NCBI RefSeq assembly: GCF_012184385.1
Contig: NZ_VSRL01000026.1
Coordinates: forward strand, 1-60,958
DNA length: 60,958 nt
Source: Lentzea indica
Lineage (GTDB): Bacteria; Actinomycetota; Actinomycetes; Mycobacteriales; Pseudonocardiaceae
Reading direction: 5' to 3'
Shown: one piece after another, positions 59,447 through 60,958 of the stretch
Layout: each line of letters starts with the position of its first letter
How positions within the stretch are numbered: position 1 is the stretch's first letter
Notes under the pieces: model-generated
What the model was told of the DNA's origin: nothing
Databases searched by the model: none
Seen by the model: only the letters and a program-made list of their open reading frames with translations
Made by a program: the position numbers and the translations under genes

Positions 59447-60664
59447 GTGCTCTCTAACGTTGATCCCGAGATCTCCGCCCTGATCCAGGCCGAGGAACGC
59501 CGCCAGGCCTCCAAGCTGCGCATGATCGCGTCCGAGAACGACGTGTCGGCCGCTGTGCTCGAGGCAACAGGCTCTGTGCTGACGAACAAGTACTCCGAGG
59601 GCTACCCCGGCAAGCGGTACTACGAGGGCCAGCAGATCATCGACCAGGTCGAACAGCTCGCCATCGACCGGGCGAAAGCGCTGTTCGGCGTGGACCACGC
59701 GAACGTCCAGCCGCTCTCCGGCGCACCCGCGAACCTGGCCGTGTACCTGGCGTTCCTGTCGCCGGGAGACACCGTGATGGGCATGTCGCTCCCGATGGGC
59801 GGCCACCTCACCCACGGCTGGAACGTGTCCGCCACCGGCAAGTGGTTCCACGCGGTGCAGTACGACGTCCGCAAGGACACCGGCGTCGTGGACATGGACA
59901 AGGTCCGCGCGCTCGCACTCGCCGAACGCCCGAAGGTCATCTTCTGCGGTGGCACGGCGATTCCCCGCACCATCGACTTCCCGGCGTTCGCGCAGATCGC
60001 CCAGGAGATCGACGCGGTCCTGGTCGCCGACATCGCGCACATCGCAGGGCTCGTCGCGGGTGGCGCACACCCGTCGCCGGTCGGGCACGCGCCGGTGATC
60101 ACCACGACCACGCACAAGACGTTGCGCGGCCCGCGCGGCGCCATGATCCTCTGCGACGCCGAGCACGCTCGCGCGATCGACCGCGCGGTGTTCCCCGGCC
60201 TGCAGGGCGGTCCGCACGACCACACGACCGCCGCGATCGCCGTGGCGCTGCATGAAGCCGCGCAGCCGGAGTTCCGCGAGTACGCGCACACGATCGTCGC
60301 GAACGCCAAGGCGTTGGCGGACGCGCTGCTGGAACGTGGTTTCGACCTGGTGTCCGGTGGCACCGACAACCACCTGATCCTCGTCGACCTGACGTCGAAG
60401 GCGATCGCAGGCAAGCCCGCGGCGCAGGCGCTGGACCGGGCGGGGATCGAGCTGAACTACAACGCGGTGCCGTTCGACCCGCGCAAGCCCTTCGACCCGT
60501 CGGGGATCCGGCTGGGGACGGCAGGGATCACCACGCGCGGCCTCAAGCCGGAGCAGATGCCGTTGATCGCGGACTGGATCGACCGGGCGATCACCGCGCA
60601 CGAGAACGACCAGGCGCTGGACCGCATCGCCGCCGAGGTCGAGGAACTACTCAGCACCCTCTAG
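59447..60664 (+). CDS. glyA: Serine hydroxymethyltransferase
   Basis: GTG at 59447 with GGAG seven bases before; 405 residues. PLP type I enzyme: LRMIASENDVSAAVLEATGS, YPGKRYYEGQQIIDQVEQLA, NVQPLSGAPANLAVYLAFL, DIAHIAGLVAGGAHPSPVGH and the Schiff-base lysine in TTTTHKTLRGPRG (Lys near 224). It converts serine and tetrahydrofolate to glycine and methylene-tetrahydrofolate, the main one-carbon supply for purine synthesis. The riboswitch couples it to ZTP level. The 3' end overlaps the TetR gene by 18 bases. Confidence 0.97.
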   Translation: MLSNVDPEISALIQAEERRQASKLRMIASENDVSAAVLEATGSVLTNKYSEGYPGKRYYEGQQIIDQVEQLAIDRAKALFGVDHANVQPLSGAPANLAVYLAFLSPGDTVMGMSLPMGGHLTHGWNVSATGKWFHAVQYDVRKDTGVVDMDKVRALALAERPKVIFCGGTAIPRTIDFPAFAQIAQEIDAVLVADIAHIAGLVAGGAHPSPVGHAPVITTTTHKTLRGPRGAMILCDAEHARAIDRAVFPGLQGGPHDHTTAAIAVALHEAAQPEFREYAHTIVANAKALADALLERGFDLVSGGTDNHLILVDLTSKAIAGKPAAQALDRAGIELNYNAVPFDPRKPFDPSGIRLGTAGITTRGLKPEQMPLIADWIDRAITAHENDQALDRIAAEVEELLSTL

Positions 60665-60958
60665 CGCGGCAGCCGCCACTCGAACGTCGTCGAGCGCCCG
60701 GCGGGCGACTTCAGCGAAGTCCCCGCCGGCCTCGAGCCACCGGGCGTAACCACGCCGGAGCGCCAGTACACCCAGTTCAGCGGCAACGGCCGCGTCAAGC
60801 TCCGGCACACCGCGTTGCCGCAGCCCGTCCCTCATGGCGGAGGCGAACCCCGCCATCTTCAACGCGTCCCGTTCCCGCAGCTCGTCGTTGCCGGCGATCA
60901 CCGCCAGCCCGTCGCGGCCCGTTCGGCCCGGTCGCCTGCGTCCGTGAACGTGACGGCG
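60647..60958 (-). pseudogene. TetR-family regulator, C-terminal part (5' end outside window), frameshifted
   Basis: The C-terminal domain reads LRERDALKMAGFASAMRDGL, RQRGVPELDAAVAAELGVLA and ALRRGYARWLEAGGDFAEVA, a TetR ligand-domain end. Upstream of about 60911 that frame is arginine-rich noise, while the next frame reads AVTFTDAGDRAERAATG, which joins well to LAVIAGNDELRERD if one G is restored in a GGG run. The HTH lies beyond the right edge. Identification rests on the C-terminal pattern alone. Confidence 0.6.

Overview
The window is about 61 kb of very GC-rich actinobacterial chromosome. The marks are frequent GTG and some TTG starts, tightly overlapping operons, many candidate leaderless promoters, and actinobacterial families such as DUF3151, DUF2784, a type II flavohemoglobin and a SigE-like sigma factor. 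Gene content and style suggest Pseudonocardiaceae (Lentzea, Saccharothrix or Amycolatopsis-like). That placement is an inference; no 16S or marker search was possible. No tRNA, rRNA, CRISPR array, prophage or insertion sequence was recognised.

Layout. 0-2 kb: the tail of an MFS transporter and a convergent lipoprotein. 2-9.7 kb: a complete kdp potassium-uptake operon (small membrane ORF, kdpF, A, B, C, D, E) with candidate KdpE repeats upstream. 9.7-14.2 kb: a membrane protein, a CBS-domain protein and an SLC13-type permease facing a TAXI-TRAP transporter; the permease and the TAXI binding protein are both cut at one shared point near 11391. 14.2-17.2 kb: a UBP zinc-finger protein divergent from a Na+/H+ antiporter, then a secreted phosphodiesterase. 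17.2-20.7 kb: an ssuCBAD-type sulfonate operon. 20.8-33 kb: an M48 membrane protease, purA, a secreted HNH nuclease, a FUSC protein, DUF3151, fba and redox enzymes. 33-41.5 kb: a sigma factor, a ROK kinase plus nagA, DedA, a TetR-controlled monooxygenase, a GH18 chitinase and an amidohydrolase. The nagK-nagA pair and the chitinase each carry a DasR-like operator, so chitin breakdown and GlcNAc use look co-regulated. 41.5-48 kb: a glycolate/lactate-type oxidase, a second DedA, and a LacI-governed sugar locus (two kinases, an isomerase/epimerase, GH76). 48-61 kb: TrmH, DUF2784, pyrE, clpB with an HspR-type operator, a DHA2-like MFS exporter with a phased set of DnaA-like boxes in its 3' tail, a type II flavohemoglobin, glyA behind a ZTP riboswitch, and a partial TetR gene.

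From memory, the order purA, Rv0358-like, DUF3151, fba, DedA ... TrmH, pyrE, anchored protein, clpB, flavohemoglobin parallels Mycobacterium tuberculosis Rv0357c-Rv0385. The backbone is therefore an old core block, with the sugar, chitin and redox genes inserted.

At least twelve genes, including kdpD and clpB, carry apparent frameshifts, nearly all of a single base and often at a short G or C run. The rest of each frame is well preserved, so consensus errors in the assembly are the simplest explanation. These genes are entered at full length and typed pseudogene, with the break stated.
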